Part shown: piece after piece, positions 18,111 to 32,456 of the stretch | How positions within the stretch are numbered: the stretch's first letter is position 1 | Layout: every line of letters begins with the position of its first letter | Notes under the pieces: model-generated | Database searches by the model: none | Seen by the model: the letters and a program-made list of their open reading frames with translations, nothing else | What the model was told of the DNA's origin: nothing | From: Hypomesus transpacificus | Lineage: Eukaryota; Chordata; Actinopteri; Osmeriformes; Osmeridae | Direction of reading: 5' to 3' | DNA: 64,000 nt | NCBI RefSeq assembly: GCF_021917145.1 | Contig: NC_061063.1 | Location: 812,715-876,714, forward strand | Position numbers and translations under genes: made by a program

Positions 18111-21100
18111 CCTGTCTGTTGGGGGCAAGGTATGTCCTGGGGGGAGACACCTGACCACCAGACCAGACAACCTCAGATAATCAGGCTGTCTCCTCTGTGC
18201 CTACTCCCTCCAACTGTAGCTTTGCTATGTTAACATGGGGGGAATAGCAGCACCGAGCATAAGAATAGGACTAAGGATTTTAGCAAAGGGGAGGTTTAAA
18301 GTCTTAGGCAGATTAAACCCGCCTTGCGCTCGCCTGACCAATCAATGGTGCTTTATTAGGCTACAACATCCTGGTTACAACTGAGGGGTCTAGAGTAGAG
18401 TAGAGAGCAGTGCAATGAAGCATGAGATAGATAGAATGTTGCTTTTTACTTAGGGCTGCCAATGCTAAAGATTAGTGCCAAATTTCTCTTGTTCACTGGT
18501 AAAGATCAACTACAGATCAAGCACCAATTACAGTGATGCTTCTGATGAATCTGCTGTATTGATTGAATCATTTTCATATCCTGATATAACATTTTGGTGT
18601 GCGGTTATTGCTTGCTTGTATGGATACAGTCTGGTCTCGGCAAATGTATGGTCCACTTGAGTGAGCTCTCTGCTTGATACTTCCTTCCACGTCACGTGTC
18701 TGTTAAACTAAATTACCATTAATGGCGGTATAATACCGACTTTACGAACCTGCAGACTTGATGTTGCTTTAATGCCTTTCTCTTCTTGTTTATTTATCAC
18801 ACAGGCATAGACTTTAGGAACGTCCATGGAGACTGCTTGCCATATATTCTTATACGACACTGGGTATAACACATGTTAACACTCATGTGATGACTGGAGA
18901 GAACAAGTATAACTTCTTGAAACATACCATATAGCAGCAAAAAATGTTAAAGCATTCGGGAAGGGAGTGTTGTGTTTAACATGATGGAAAGAGATCAACA
19001 AGCAACACATTTTTTTTTGAGACATGCTAACATTAGCCATCTAACTAGCTACTTTCAGGGGACGCCCCGAACCCAACAGGAACTGCTGGGTTAGCTTGCA
19101 CGCTAAAATTGTGGCAAAGCATGTTTTCTGTTCCGTGAGAATACACAATCTAAAATTAATAAATCATTTGGTAAAATGTTTTAAATAGGACATGTAGTTA
19201 GCTGGCTAGCATTCTAGCAACTTGCTGCAGCAGTTTTTCTCCCATTCATTGAATACGTTCACACTTAGGATTGTGGGCAAGGAGTTGATAGTGATTGGTT
19301 TGCTGGTGGCCAGCTAGCTAACTGCTTGTTCAACTTCAGACTAGCTAGCCTGGCGATCGTCTCTGTTTCATTCCAACTAAAACATTGCGAAGAGAACGAC
19401 GTATTTTTTCAAGGTTTGTTTTCCAGTCGCCTTTCTATTTTGTATTGCTGATTAACCTTAGACTTCTTCATTCACATCTAGTTAGTTAGCTAGCTAGCTA
19501 GTTTTTGCATCGATTTATGTTAATTAGCAGAGGTGGTTCGGTGACATTGCGCGTCAGTGTTAGATCTCACTTTTTCCTAGCTCGTTGTATGCACTGGTAA
19601 TAGTAGAAATGGCTTTGATCCCATTATTTGTGTCAGAAGTATCATCCATTGATCCAGAGCCATAGGCTAGCTATAAAGAAAACCAGTCATGTGATGTCTC
19701 AGATTAATGCACGAACTGTGTTAACATTAAGTGTTAAATAGTGCAACAACTTAGCTATTCAGCAGACGCTCTTATCCAAAAAAACAGACACATCACGGAT
19801 AGAAAGTAGCCTACAGCAGGAAATCGGACGTGCATAGTTCTAACAGTATTTTCTTTATTAGTCAAGGAAATGTCTGTTATGTAGCGCAAAATCTAGGTAC
19901 CAGGTTCCTAATGAGCTAGACTAGTAGCTAACTAGCACAGCCAAGCCTACTGTTATCCGGCTCATGTTTTTCACTTTCTACATTTGTATGTCCCTTTTTA
20001 AGGGTGAGCAGAGGCTGGAAACAGACCATAGCTCGAGCTTCTGTTAGTACTGTCCATCATTAGAAAAAGTGATTCGCTACTTTCAGTTTGTCTCATGCAC
20101 GACTCTATCACTGGACATATATGTGGTCTATGACCGAGAATGCTTGGTGGAAAGTAACGTGAAATAAGTGTTTTCAAGGCGTTATTTAAGAAATATAAAT
20201 TACTGCTAGCTTCGCCTGTCAGGATAAAGATGGTTACTCCGCCCAGAGTTAGAGATCGCAACCAACCAGAACTTGAGGATAGAGTGGAAGTGACGCTAGT
20301 ATTTTCTTTCGCCCTGAGAGAGCGAGGCAAGCTGGAAAAGTGGAAAACGGTTGTGTTGCAGGCAACGTTAGCCAGCTAGCTTGTTGCCTCTCACAAATAA
20401 CTGTTTTTCAAAACATTGCAAACAACCTTAACAAATGAATGCACATTCATTCGCATGTCTTTTATATCAATAACCTCAGCAAACACGTAAGCAAGGTAAG
20501 CGAGTTCTTGATTTGTTTCCGCTGACATTGTTAGCCTGAATTCTGCCAGTTGTGAAACTCACTAAGGTCCTAGCTAGCTGGGCTAGCAAGTTAGCATTGT
20601 TAGCTAGCGAGCTAAATGCTAATCGCATGGTGTGCTGCGAGAATGGAGGCGGGCTCCAGCTGCAGGAAGCATGCATGCACAAGCCACAGTTAACACCGTA
20701 AATTCTGACCAGGATATTGTGTTCTCTGGCAGCATTTTTAGCAGGAAAGGAGTTAGCCATGTAAGATTGAAAAATGATATTGACAGTTTTGCATTAACAT
20801 TATATCCACCCGGAAAATGTATTACTTTATATAAACAAAGCTAACTCAGCCTACCACTGTATACACTCTCGCTCCTCCTACTCCTACACAGACGCAAACA
20901 AATGGATTCAAAACAAACGAAAAAAGTGATATTTAACAGTTATTACGAATACAAAATAATACTTTGGGGGTTTACAACACACTTAATAACGTATACATTC
21001 CCCCCTTGAAATAAATGACTGACAATATGATTTTCAGATTTTCAGAAGTCAGCGGTCTAACTTAGCCCCATTTGACTGTAGCAGCAGCAGTGATGATTGC

Positions 21101-21180
21101 AGTAACCCTGATGATGTCATCAAATTTACACTGTTCTCCACACTAACTTTATGTCTCCCATCCTCTGTGGCATTGACCAG
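18111..21180. promoter_or_regulatory. Divergent intergenic/promoter region between the RDH-like gene and pogz, including untranslated pogz 5' sequence
   Basis: The RDH-like gene runs left and pogz runs right from this 3-kb region. It is conspicuously rich in GCTAGC/TAGCTAGC words (about 19030-19510 and 20370-20620). A fragment resembling fish SINE/MITE tails (cagacgctcttatccaaa) is near 19763. Possible pogz noncoding exon ends with good donors (acgtaagcaag, aaggtaagcga) occur near 20485-20500, but the first exon cannot be fixed. No coding exon was recognised. Confidence 0.45.
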
Positions 21181-21195
21181 TGGGCGCAGAGCAAG

Positions 21196-24100
21196 ATGGC
21201 CGACTCTGAACTACACATGGAGTGTGAAGAGGGGGACCTGGCGCCATGGCAACATGCCACAGATGAGGAAGGCGAGGAGCTGGGGATGAAGATGGGAGGA
21301 AGTGAAAGGCCGGGTGAGGGAGGGATTGATTGGTTTTGTTGTTGTTTGTTGATGTCTGATTGTTGTTGTGTGTCAACTGTCAGGGAGCTGTGTTTTTGTA
21401 TTCTTTAGGGTAGTTTGCAAATGTTATGTTTGCTACAGGGTTAAATGGATGCGCAGTCTCTGAATTCAACATCATGTCTTAACACACTGTAACCCCCCCC
21501 AGCCCCAGCCCCAAACCCGGAGGAGCAGACCATTATCCTGACCCTGGTCCCAGTCTCTCCATCAGCCCAGCCCCTGGTCCAGGCCTCGACCCACGGCTCA
21601 CCAGGGTCCATGCTGACATCCAGACCCTCCCCGTTCCTGCCCCAGACCTCCTTGTCTCCCCTGGTCCTGACTCCCGTCTCCTCATCCACCCAGCTGACCC
21701 AGCTGACCAATGTCCCCCTGATCAACAGCCCTCCCTCTGGCCAGCCAATCATCCTCAGCACCCAGGTAACCCTTGGCCCCGCATGGCCTCCTGAATGGCC
21801 TGTTCTCGCTGCTGTTGCATGCAGGCATCGTCACACTCTAGGATTCACCTGCTTGTAAATGTGCGTGTCGTTACAGTCGCTCCAGGCAGCGTCCACGGGC
21901 CAGAACAACCAACTGGGATTGATCCTGAACGGCCAACCAATCACATTTCTTCCGGGTGGTAAGTTAGACACGACACTGCGATCCCATTGGCTCACACCTA
22001 CTCTGTGGTGATTGAACACCGTAAAACATCCTTCCTCCATTCCTACGAGAAATGCATGTCCTGTTTCCAAGTACTGGCGACAGCTTGAGCCCGTTTGAAG
22101 ATTGCTCCTCCGCCACCTCCTCTCTTCCAGGGCAGGGGGCAAAGCTGCTAGGCCAGCCCAGTGGCATGGTGAGGTCGTTGGGCAGCATCGGGGCCATGAA
22201 GGGGCTCAGCACGGTTCAGATCCCCATCACCCTCACGTACCAGAGCTCGTCGGGCTACCAGACCCTCAGCAGGGTGGCGTCGGGAGGCATCAGCCTGCCC
22301 TCCACCACCCCGGCCCTCCACAGCACCACCCCCATCATCACGGGTAACGCTTCTTTCTTACACCATCTAGAGCAGGGGTAGGCAACCCTGGCCTTTGGGG
22401 GGGCCACTGTCCTGCATGTTTTAGTTGTTTCCCTGCTCCAGCACACCTGTTTCAAATTAATGGGCTGTTATCAAGCTCTGTGGAAGCCTCAAGGACCAGG
22501 GTTGCCTACCCCTGATTTGGAGGGAGACCAGAGAGGGAGAGGGAAAGGGGGAAAGAAAGGCTCGAGTGAGATGATGAAAGAGGGAGGGCAGGGTTGCTAA
22601 CTTTCATTTCCTTTCACCTTTCTGACAAAAATGGCAATTTCGGATCTAAAACAGGTCATTTGTGCAATTCGTATATAGATCCGATTACTTTTTGAAATGC
22701 GGTTTGTGGGGATCTGGGTTTGCGAGGACAGCAAAGGAACTGAAATGAGAACCTTCTGAGTTGTCAACAACACAACAAGCTTTCCAACCTTACCTGGCTC
22801 ATACTAGTGCCCATTGATGGCGTTCTGCACTATCGCTTAGGGAAGCTGTTGTATTGTTTTGATTTGGCGAACGCTAGCCCTCACAATTTGGGGCTGTTTG
22901 TTTATATACTAATATGACCATTTTGCCGAAAGCTTACAACATAATTTGAGCTTGTTAGCCAAAGTACCAACTTAACGTTAACCATAACACTTGATGGTTC
23001 AATTTTTTGGGGGCTAAGATAGACTTGTCATAACTACGACGTAATCAAAAAATGTTGGGGGATTTGTTTTGGAACTTTAAACTAATTCATGAGACAACTC
23101 TGTTCATGTTGAGCTTAAATGGACCTACTTTTATCCCGTGTCATAGTGAAATGGAGGGCCCTTTACAGTTGCCTAACGTTGTCACATAAAAAGGAGGCAA
23201 ATGCCAAGCTCACTAAAAACGACAGAAGCTGAATTGAATTGACTGTGGGTCAGTTGTTCTTTTAGTGGTAGTGATTGTGCAATACATTTCTAAATGTCAT
23301 TTCTAAGCGCTGTCTTTTAATTGACCAAACAAAAGTTGCAACAGCTGTAAAGAGCAAAAAACGATTATGGTTCATTCATGTTCACTAGCTCACTAGCTAC
23401 ACACACATACACAGACAAACAGACACTAAGGTATGTCAATTGATTGTTTATGATAAGGTTCCATGTCAGAATGAGATCATTTGGGCAGAGCAAGGGACTG
23501 CTGGTGAAGGCAAGCACATTAATAATATGTGACTTACCAGTAATGTGTCTTGCTGGTAGTAAGCACACTAATTAACCTGGTTTCTTTAGATTTTTCTCCA
23601 AGGAGACTGTTATTCAAGCATTATTATTAAATATATAGGCCCTATCGTGATTATTATCAACATCGAAACAGCAAAAAGAAAAACAGCATATCATACATTA
23701 TTTGGGGTCTTATCGCCCAGCCACAGCCTGAACTGATGTCCCCCTGGCTACTTTTGGTGCAGAAATGTTTACATCAATTCTAGGTTGAGTTTTGTGAGTT
23801 TTCTTACCGTAGTCCTGAATATGAAATAGTTAAAATCCACATTTTAAAGCTTCAAAAAAAAAAAATTCCCAGGCATTATTTACACTACATTTATGCATTT
23901 GCAGACGCTTTCATCCAAAGCGACTTCCAAGAGAGAGCTTTACAAAAGAGCATAGGTCACTGATCACTAGAAGCATGGAATTAATTAGCTGGTCTCTCAA
24001 TGCAATTGACACCATCTGCTCGAAGAGAAGCTCGGGTTCGGGGGAACTAAACTGTCCTGACGGGACGTTTGCAGCTGGCTACACGATGGACGCGTGGAAC

Positions 24101-24815
24101 AATTGGCGTGTCGTGTGTCTAGCGGCGCTTTCCGTGGAGGACGTTGAAGACATCATATTCCGAACCGTGATTACAGGCTTTCTGCTGTTTGGAATAGGCG
24201 CTGGCTTTGTTTATCGGGAAAATCAAGGAAACGGCTGCGGCCCTCAAAAGCCCCGTTAGGCTGCCTGACCTGATTGATGCGTTGGGCAGAGCTGTTGGAG
24301 CTCTGACTGTGAACTGACAACGCAGTATGGATTACAACGGGGATAAGTTTGCGGCTCTGCAAAGGAAGATGGAGGAGTTGGAGACCTTCCTGAAGGGTGG
24401 ACGTGAAAATGGAGTCGCGGCTACTTGTCAAAACAACTGCCCCAATCTTATCTACTTTCGGCCCCGTAACCAGCACAGGCCTTGGCCAAGGCCGTTTCTG
24501 GAAAACAACTCCCCTGGAGAGTGCCGAGGCGAGACTATCTTGCTTCCCCTCCCCACCGACATCTGTGGTTTGGTCTCTGCCCGGGTCATGACCAAGGATG
24601 TCTCCTTGCCAACACAATCTGCATAGGGAGAATCAGACTGTGGGCTAGGTGGAGGGTGCCAACCCAGACCTACTCACACATTAACTTTCACCTACTACAG
24701 ATACCACCACCCCCCCACCCCCATCCAACGCCTTCGCCTGCTTGTTTCCCCAGGGTGGCTGGCGGGTCTGTGTCCAGCGCCTACCATGGCTTCAGGTCCA
24801 GATGCTGCTTGTCTA

Positions 24816-24847
<32 letters not shown>

Positions 24848-27303
24848 CCGTTGCAAGTCGTGTATTTTTGTACATGTTGTTGGGCTTATGTGCTGAGGTT
24901 TTTGCCTGTTCCCACACTGTACTAGCCTGGCTGCTAGCCCAACTTCTCCCCGCCCAACTACAGACAACTACAGAAAACGAGAATCGGGACGGACCAATGA
25001 AATTGCCAGGGCGGGCTTTATACGATGATGGACAGATGATCAACAGTAACGTAATCAACAACGTCACGAAAGAGCGCTTGGGTTGAATTTGTTTTCAACA
25101 AACAACATATTACGTTGCTCTGATTGGTTGTAGGTCTATCCAATTGAGCGAAGAGGCATTTGTTTTACGAGTTCAGTTGAAACACTCCCCGTAGTCACAG
25201 CCCAACGGAGAGTTTTCAGTCTCATATTCTGACTAGAATTATGAGTATGACAACGTCAGGCTAACACTGTACTCCTCTAGGAGCACTGTCTGGGGGTGGC
25301 CTTTTTCTCTCCTCCTCTCTCCTCATGTTATGCTGTAACTTTTCTAGTTGGTGCCGAAAATGGCTGCCTAGGTAGGCTCTCCTGCCAAAGTAAATTCCTT
25401 GTCTGTGCAAACTTTCATGGCGAATAAACACCAATTCTAATTCTGATCATAACAACGAGGTAGCCCCAAACATTGCAAGCAGCCAAAACATGAAGCATTC
25501 ATTGTGAAAAACCAAATAAGTGCCAAAGGGAAGAACCATATAAGAGCATGCAGTTAAAAAAGTTACAATTAAACAACACGAAACCCAAAAAGTGCAAGAG
25601 TGTACCTGTAGAAGAACAATCAACAGTAACATATTTCACAGCGAGTACAAAAAAAGTTTTAATCCGTTATAACTAGCCAACAAGAGCAACAAGTCTCTCA
25701 ATAAGAGTCATTGTGAACCTGGAGGAAACTATCATCAGGTCCAACCAGGCTATCATCCCTCCTTTTTTCCCTGGAGGGAGGTGGGGTGGGGGGGGGGGGG
25801 GGGTGAATAGAGAGCTGAAAAGAGGCTCTCATCTCCATTCAGTTCAAGTTCGTTTCGGGTTTGTTTGTTTCGTTGACACGCACGTCCCTCTCCCCCCTCT
25901 CTCCTGTGTGCGAGCAGAGGTCGTCTCAGTTGGCGCCTCAAATCCAGCCGCTGCCAAGACGTCCTCCATGCCAGCCTACGGCCCAGCACAGCCCCCACTG
26001 CAGGCCTCCTCCTCCAGGTCCCCCTCCTCCAGGTCCCCCCAGGCCAGCACCAGACCCATCACCTCCCCCCGGCCCCTGAAAGGTCTGTACCCCCAGCAGC
26101 AGACACCAGGACGTGCTGCACGTGTAGCCGGTGGAGGTCGCTTCAACTCACCTGCGCCCACGCCTGTAACACATGCATGCTTGGGAAAGTGGGGTTGGAT
26201 ATAGATGTGTGGGCGTGTGTGCCTGTGATTGTATGGGTGTTTTTTTTGTATGCGTCTGTGTTAGGGGTGCAAAGGAACACGTATTTGTATTGAACCACTT
26301 CGTATGATTTGACTTTTTGGCTGTATCGAAAACGCACCAAATCGTGACTCCACTGTATCTTACAAGGCCGCACCCTTCAGAACCGTCTCCCTTAGTGTGT
26401 GTTTGTGTATCTGTTATCTGTACCCATCCGTGTGTGTGTGTGTGCATGTTCATGCTGTGACCATGGTTACCCTCCCCCAGGACTCATGGGCCCTGCCAAG
26501 CCCAAGCTGTGTCAGCGCTGCGGCGTCCACTACAAGATTGTCAACGCTCTCAGGGGCTTCCTGTGTGTAAGTACTCACTGCATCGTCTAGCCCACCCCAG
26601 CATAGGAAACCATAGCAAATTATAATAGCATGCCACGGCATAGCGTAATTTTCATCAGAATGGGATTAAACTGTGTACCGGTTTCACCATAATCCATGTT
26701 AAAAGCCCCGACGGTTAGGATTACCGTTGCAGTTTTTGATGATCATGAAAGGCGTGTTTTGAAAAACTCTCGTTAAGTGCTAACCAGCATCAACCGAAAT
26801 GAGCAGCGGTCTCGCTCGGCACGCAACCTGGGTTTGAGCCGCCGGTGGATCTTCTCTTCTTATAGCTTGCTGGCAACAGTGGCTCTTGTTTGCCATGTTA
26901 ACTCTCGCTAGCCACCCCGACTAGGCTAGAGAGATAGAGAGATGGATCATGTATGAGAAATCAACACATACAAATGTGTGAACAAGGCTCAAAAGTTTTG
27001 AGGGGGGGTGTTACAAGAGTGCTGAGGGATTTCAGAGTGTGGATCGGTACTGTCCAGCACATGATCCCAATCCCGCCAGAATACCGACAACCATGATCAT
27101 TTTCATTTCCTCTCTACCATCAAACTTATCCATGCGAAAGCAAACTGAGGGACTATTTGGCGGACTATTTATTCAACCCCCTCTGTGTTTGTCTCTCTCT
27201 CTCTGTCTCTCTGTCTCTCTCTCTCGCTCTCTCTCTTTCTCTCTCTCTCATCATCTCTGCCTCTATCATCATCTCTGCCTCTCTCATCATCTCTGCCTCT
27301 CTC

Positions 27304-27342
<39 letters not shown>

Positions 27343-27369
27343 TTCTGTCTCTCTCATCCTCTCTCTCTC

Positions 27370-27436
<67 letters not shown>

Positions 27437-27447
27437 CTCTGCCTCTC

Positions 27448-27525
<78 letters not shown>

Positions 27526-27538
27526 CTCTGCCTCTCTC

Positions 27539-27587
<49 letters not shown>

Positions 27588-30500
27588 CTCTGTCTCTCTC
27601 ATCCTCTCTCTCTCATCATCTCTCTCTCTCTCTCCCTCCAGAGGTGCAGTGACGAGATTGCCCGGAGCCTCAAAAAACTCAACTCGCCCAAATCCTACAA
27701 GCCGACCAAGTGTAAAAAATCGGCCTCCAAGCGGGCCCGCTCCTCCTCCAGGGACTCGTCCTCCTCCTCCGACGCCTCCAGCGCCTCCAGACCAACGAAG
27801 AAGAAGAAGAAGAAGAAGAAGAAGGGCGTCCAGAGGGAGCCCGCCTCCAAACAGAGGCGGACTGCCGTCCAGACGGCCCTCTCGTCCCCGGGGGAGCCGC
27901 CCAAGAAGAGGGGCAGGGGGCGGCCGAGGAAGGGGGAGAGCCTGGGGTCCAGGGGGAGGGGGGAGGAGGGTGCCGTGCGGCCGGTGTACGGCCACGCCGG
28001 CACGCCCATCCTGGAGGCGGGGGCTCTGGGAAAGCTGATCATCCTGGTGGAGGACTTCTACTACGGCACGGACCGGACCTGTCGGCTCGCTGAGCAGCCG
28101 GAGAGGCAGCCCGGCTGGTTCAAGTGTATCCACTGTGACAAGAGCTTCCTTAACAATATCAAGTGGGTGTGGTCAGGGCCCGAGGGTTTGCTTCCTCGCG
28201 GGACAGTTCGATCTGATAAATGTCATTTTCATGCAGCCGCTAGCTGTTTGTAACGATTGTAAAATATTTGACAAACACAAAAATTCACTTTTTGGGGAAA
28301 CTTTCGGAACAATTCCACAATATTAAGTGTTATTGTCTCGTTCCATTTCCCTCCTCTACCTCTATCTCTCCTCTCACTCTTCTCCCTTTTCACCTCTTGT
28401 CTCTCTTTTTTCTCCCTATCTTCCCTACCTCCCCTCTCTCCTCCTCCCTTCCTCTCTCTCCCAGGTTGATGGCCCACATGAGGAGACATGTAGAGCTGAG
28501 TCAGCAGCACGATGACGTCGCCGCCAACACTTCCTGTCAGCACTGCTTCCGTCACTTCCCCACCCCGTACCGGCTCCAGGGACACCTGGAGTCTGTCCAC
28601 GGACATTACCAGAGCACCAGTGCGTAGGATGATACACGCGCGTGCACACACACATTAACTATGTCACCCCCAGTTGGAATGAGGAAAAATCCTTCATGCT
28701 AAAATTCCTCTCTGCTTCTCTGTTTCTCTGTTCCTCTGTTCTCTCTCTCTCCCTCTCCCTCTCTCCCTCTCTCTCTCTCTCTCCCTTTCCTTCTCTCTCT
28801 TCCGTGTGTGTGCGCAGGTAAGTGTAAGATCTGTGAGTGGGCGTTTGCCAGTGAGCCCGTCTTCCTTCAACACATGAAGAACTTCCACAGACCTGGAGAG
28901 ATGCCCTACGTATGCCAGGTGAGCTCTGCTCCAATTCACCACGGTAACACATACCATGGCAACTAACACCATGGTAACACATACCACGGCAACTAACACC
29001 ATGGTAAAACACACCGTGGCAAAACACCATGGCAACATATCTCTCTCTCTCTCTCTCCGTCCCTCTCCAGGTGTGTAGGTTCCGCTCGTCCTTCTACTCA
29101 GAGGTGATGGATCACTTCCAGGAGGCCCACAGCGACACGTCCCACCTGCAGTGTCCATACTGCCTCCGAGTGTTCCGCAGCGCAGCCAACTACCAGCACC
29201 ACTACAGCAGGCACCAGGTAACACACCTCACCACTACAGCAGGCACCAGGTAACACACCTCACCACTACAGCAGGCACCAGGTAACACACCTCACCACTA
29301 CAACAGGCACCAGGTAACACACCTCACCACTACAGCAGGCACCAGGTAACACACCTCACCACTACAACAGGCACCAGGTAACACACCTCACCACTACAGC
29401 AGGCACCAGGTAACACACCTCACCACTACAACAGGCACCAGGTAACACACCTCACCACTACAGCAGGCACCAGGTAACACACCTCACCACTATAGCAGGC
29501 ACCAGGTAACACACCTCACCACTACAGCAGGCACCAGGTAACACACCTCACCACTACAACAGGCACCAGGTAACACACCTCACCACTACAGCAGGCACCA
29601 GGTAACACACCTCACCACTACAACAGGCACCAGGTAACACACCTCACCACTACAGCAGGCACCAGGTAACACACCTCACCACTACAGCAGGCACCAGGTA
29701 ACACACCTCACCACTATAGCAGGCACCAGGTAACACACCTCACCACTACAACAGGCACCAGGTAACACACCTCACCACTACAGCAGGCACCAGGTAACAC
29801 ACCTCACCACTATAGCAGGCACCAGGTAACACACCTCACCACTATAGCAGGCACCAGGTAACACACCTCGCTTCTCTCTCCTCCTCTCTCCACCTCTCCT
29901 CTCCTCCCGTAGAAGAAGACGGTGTTCAGCTGCGATAGCTGCCGCCTCCACTTCCTGTTTGCTAAGGAGCGAGCGGAACACAAGGCCCAGGACCACAGGA
30001 CCCACGTCAAACCCAGACAGCTGGAGGGCCTCAAGCCTGGCACCAAGGTGACGAGAGAGCGCTTGTGTGTGTGTGTGTGTGTGTGTGCGTTAGGCTGTGT
30101 GTCTTGTCTGATGTGCATCGTGTCTCTTTCCTTTCAAACCTATTGACCCTTGTCTTCTCTCCTTCGATCCTCTCTCCTTTATCACTTTCTACTCTCTTTC
30201 TTTTTTTGGTGTGCCCCTCATCCTCCTTTCTCCTCTCTGCATCGTTCCCCTGTCTCTTTCCTTGTCTCTCCTCTTTTTCTTTTCCTCTCTCCCTGTCACC
30301 CCCCCACCCCACCCCTCCCCCCTCCAGGTGACCATCAGGACTTATGCAGCTGCGGACGCCACGCACGAGGTCCATGGGTCCCTGGACCACCCCCCTGCCT
30401 CCCCCCAGGTGATCGAGGTGCCCCCTGGGCCGCAGACCTCCAAGTCCCCCCAGAGGAAGCCCCCAGAGAGCCAGGTGGAGCTCCTCGTGGGCTTCCAGAA

Positions 30501-32419
30501 GCGCAGGTAACCCCATCGCCCTCTTCAGAAAGAGGTTTTATTTTTTTAACATGGTTTTGGAGGTATTTAAACTCTTGACTCCTCCCTCCCTCCCCTCTCT
30601 TTCTCCCCTTCTCTCTCCCCTCCCCCCTCCTGCTGTCCTCCAGTCCCGTCTCTGAGAGGCAGAACTGTGTGGAGTGTGCCTTCTCCATCCCCGACTTTGC
30701 CAACCACTTCCCCACCTACGTGTGCTGCTCCCTCTGTCGCTTCCGCACATGCTGCTCCCGCTCCTACGCCAATCACATGATCAGGTAAGCCCCGCCCCCA
30801 GGACAAACCGCCCCCTTCCCCTGTTCACTTGAACTGTGTCGCTGCTGCGGGGAGAATATTGCTCAGATAGATCATAGATAAAAATACAAATAATAATGAT
30901 ATCATTCAAATCAAATGATTATCATGTAGAAGGATGATGATGATTATGATGATGAATCATAGTAAGTTGATGTTCCTGTCTTGTGAGATACTGATGCTGC
31001 TGTTTGTCTGCAGTAACCATGTGACCCGTAAGACCACCACCAAGTATGAGACCTTGTACACTTCCTACCCCAGGTAAACAGGCTCCTCCCACCCGACTCC
31101 CCTCTCCCAGCATAGGCTCTGTGTCTCCCCCCTGTCTCACCTGGACGTGTGTGTGTGTGTGTGGGCGTTTGTGTACGTGGGCATTCGCATGTGCGTCTCT
31201 GTGTGTAACTTTCTGTGTGTGTGTGTGGGCTGCCTTCCAGGGAGAGCAAGATGAGGTGCACGTCGTGTGGTTACTCCTCCACCATCGGAGACATGATGGC
31301 CAACCACCTGACTGACCACCCTGAACACCTGGTCTGCAGCTTCAACGGTACACACACACACACACACACACCTGGATATAACACCAGCCAACACACACAC
31401 ACACACCTGGATATAACACCAGCCAACACACACACACACCTGGATATAACACCAGCCAACACACACACACCTGGATATAACAGCAGACTATTCTTTAGAG
31501 AGAGGAAGAGAGAAGCAGAGAGAGACAACAAGAGAGAGACAGCAAGAGAGAGACGGCAAGAGAGAGACGGCAAGAGAGAGACAGCAAGAGAGAGACGGCA
31601 AGAGAGAGACAGCAAGAGAGAGACAGCTAAAGAGATGAAGAGATAAACAGCCAGACAGAAAGAGAGAGAGGGAGAGACAGAGAGATAGGGTGTGTGTAAT
31701 GCTGATGTTTCCTGTGTTCCAGATGGACCTGATTTGATATACGACCCATACCCAGCCCCTTCAAGGTACAGAACACCTTCACTGTAGTGTACACAATAAC
31801 ACACTTTAAATATAAAAACACAATTGTAATATTCTATTTAAATAACTTCAACTTAACACGTTTGAACAAACTTCCTAAATCGGTTTAGTTAGGTATGAAT
31901 TTGTTATTTCCTATCTTTTGAGGCTTTTCACAAACCATAACTCAAAACAATACAACAATAATAATATATCCTTATTTGTAAAGCATTTTTCAAAACACAG
32001 TTACAAAGTGCTTTACATGGCAACATTTTACATACATTCAGGATAATAACATACATACAAAATTAAAATACATTAGACCTGATAAAACAGTAACAAAAAA
32101 TACAATTAATAAATACCACTTCATGGCCAAGCATACAGCTGATGCAAATTCTCCGCCCCCTCGTCAAAGCCAGGCGATTGCAATGTTGTTTTCTATTAAA
32201 AAACACATTTGCACCAAGCAATCCGATCCACTTTTCCATGTTGATAAGAGCATTATATGAGAACAAATAATGGGACAAAAAGAAATCAAGGGACATTTAG
32301 AATAGATAAAAATGTGAGATTAATTGCGATTAATCGCGAGTTAACTATGACATTAATGCAATTAATCGTGAGATAACTATGACATTAATGCGATTAAATA
32401 TTTTAATCGTTTGACAGCA

Positions 32420-32456
<37 letters not shown>

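Noticed and set aside
29218-29869. Regularly spaced repeat resembling a CRISPR array
   Set aside because: Units are directly contiguous with no unique spacers, the host is a vertebrate gene, and the unit equals an exon end plus donor.
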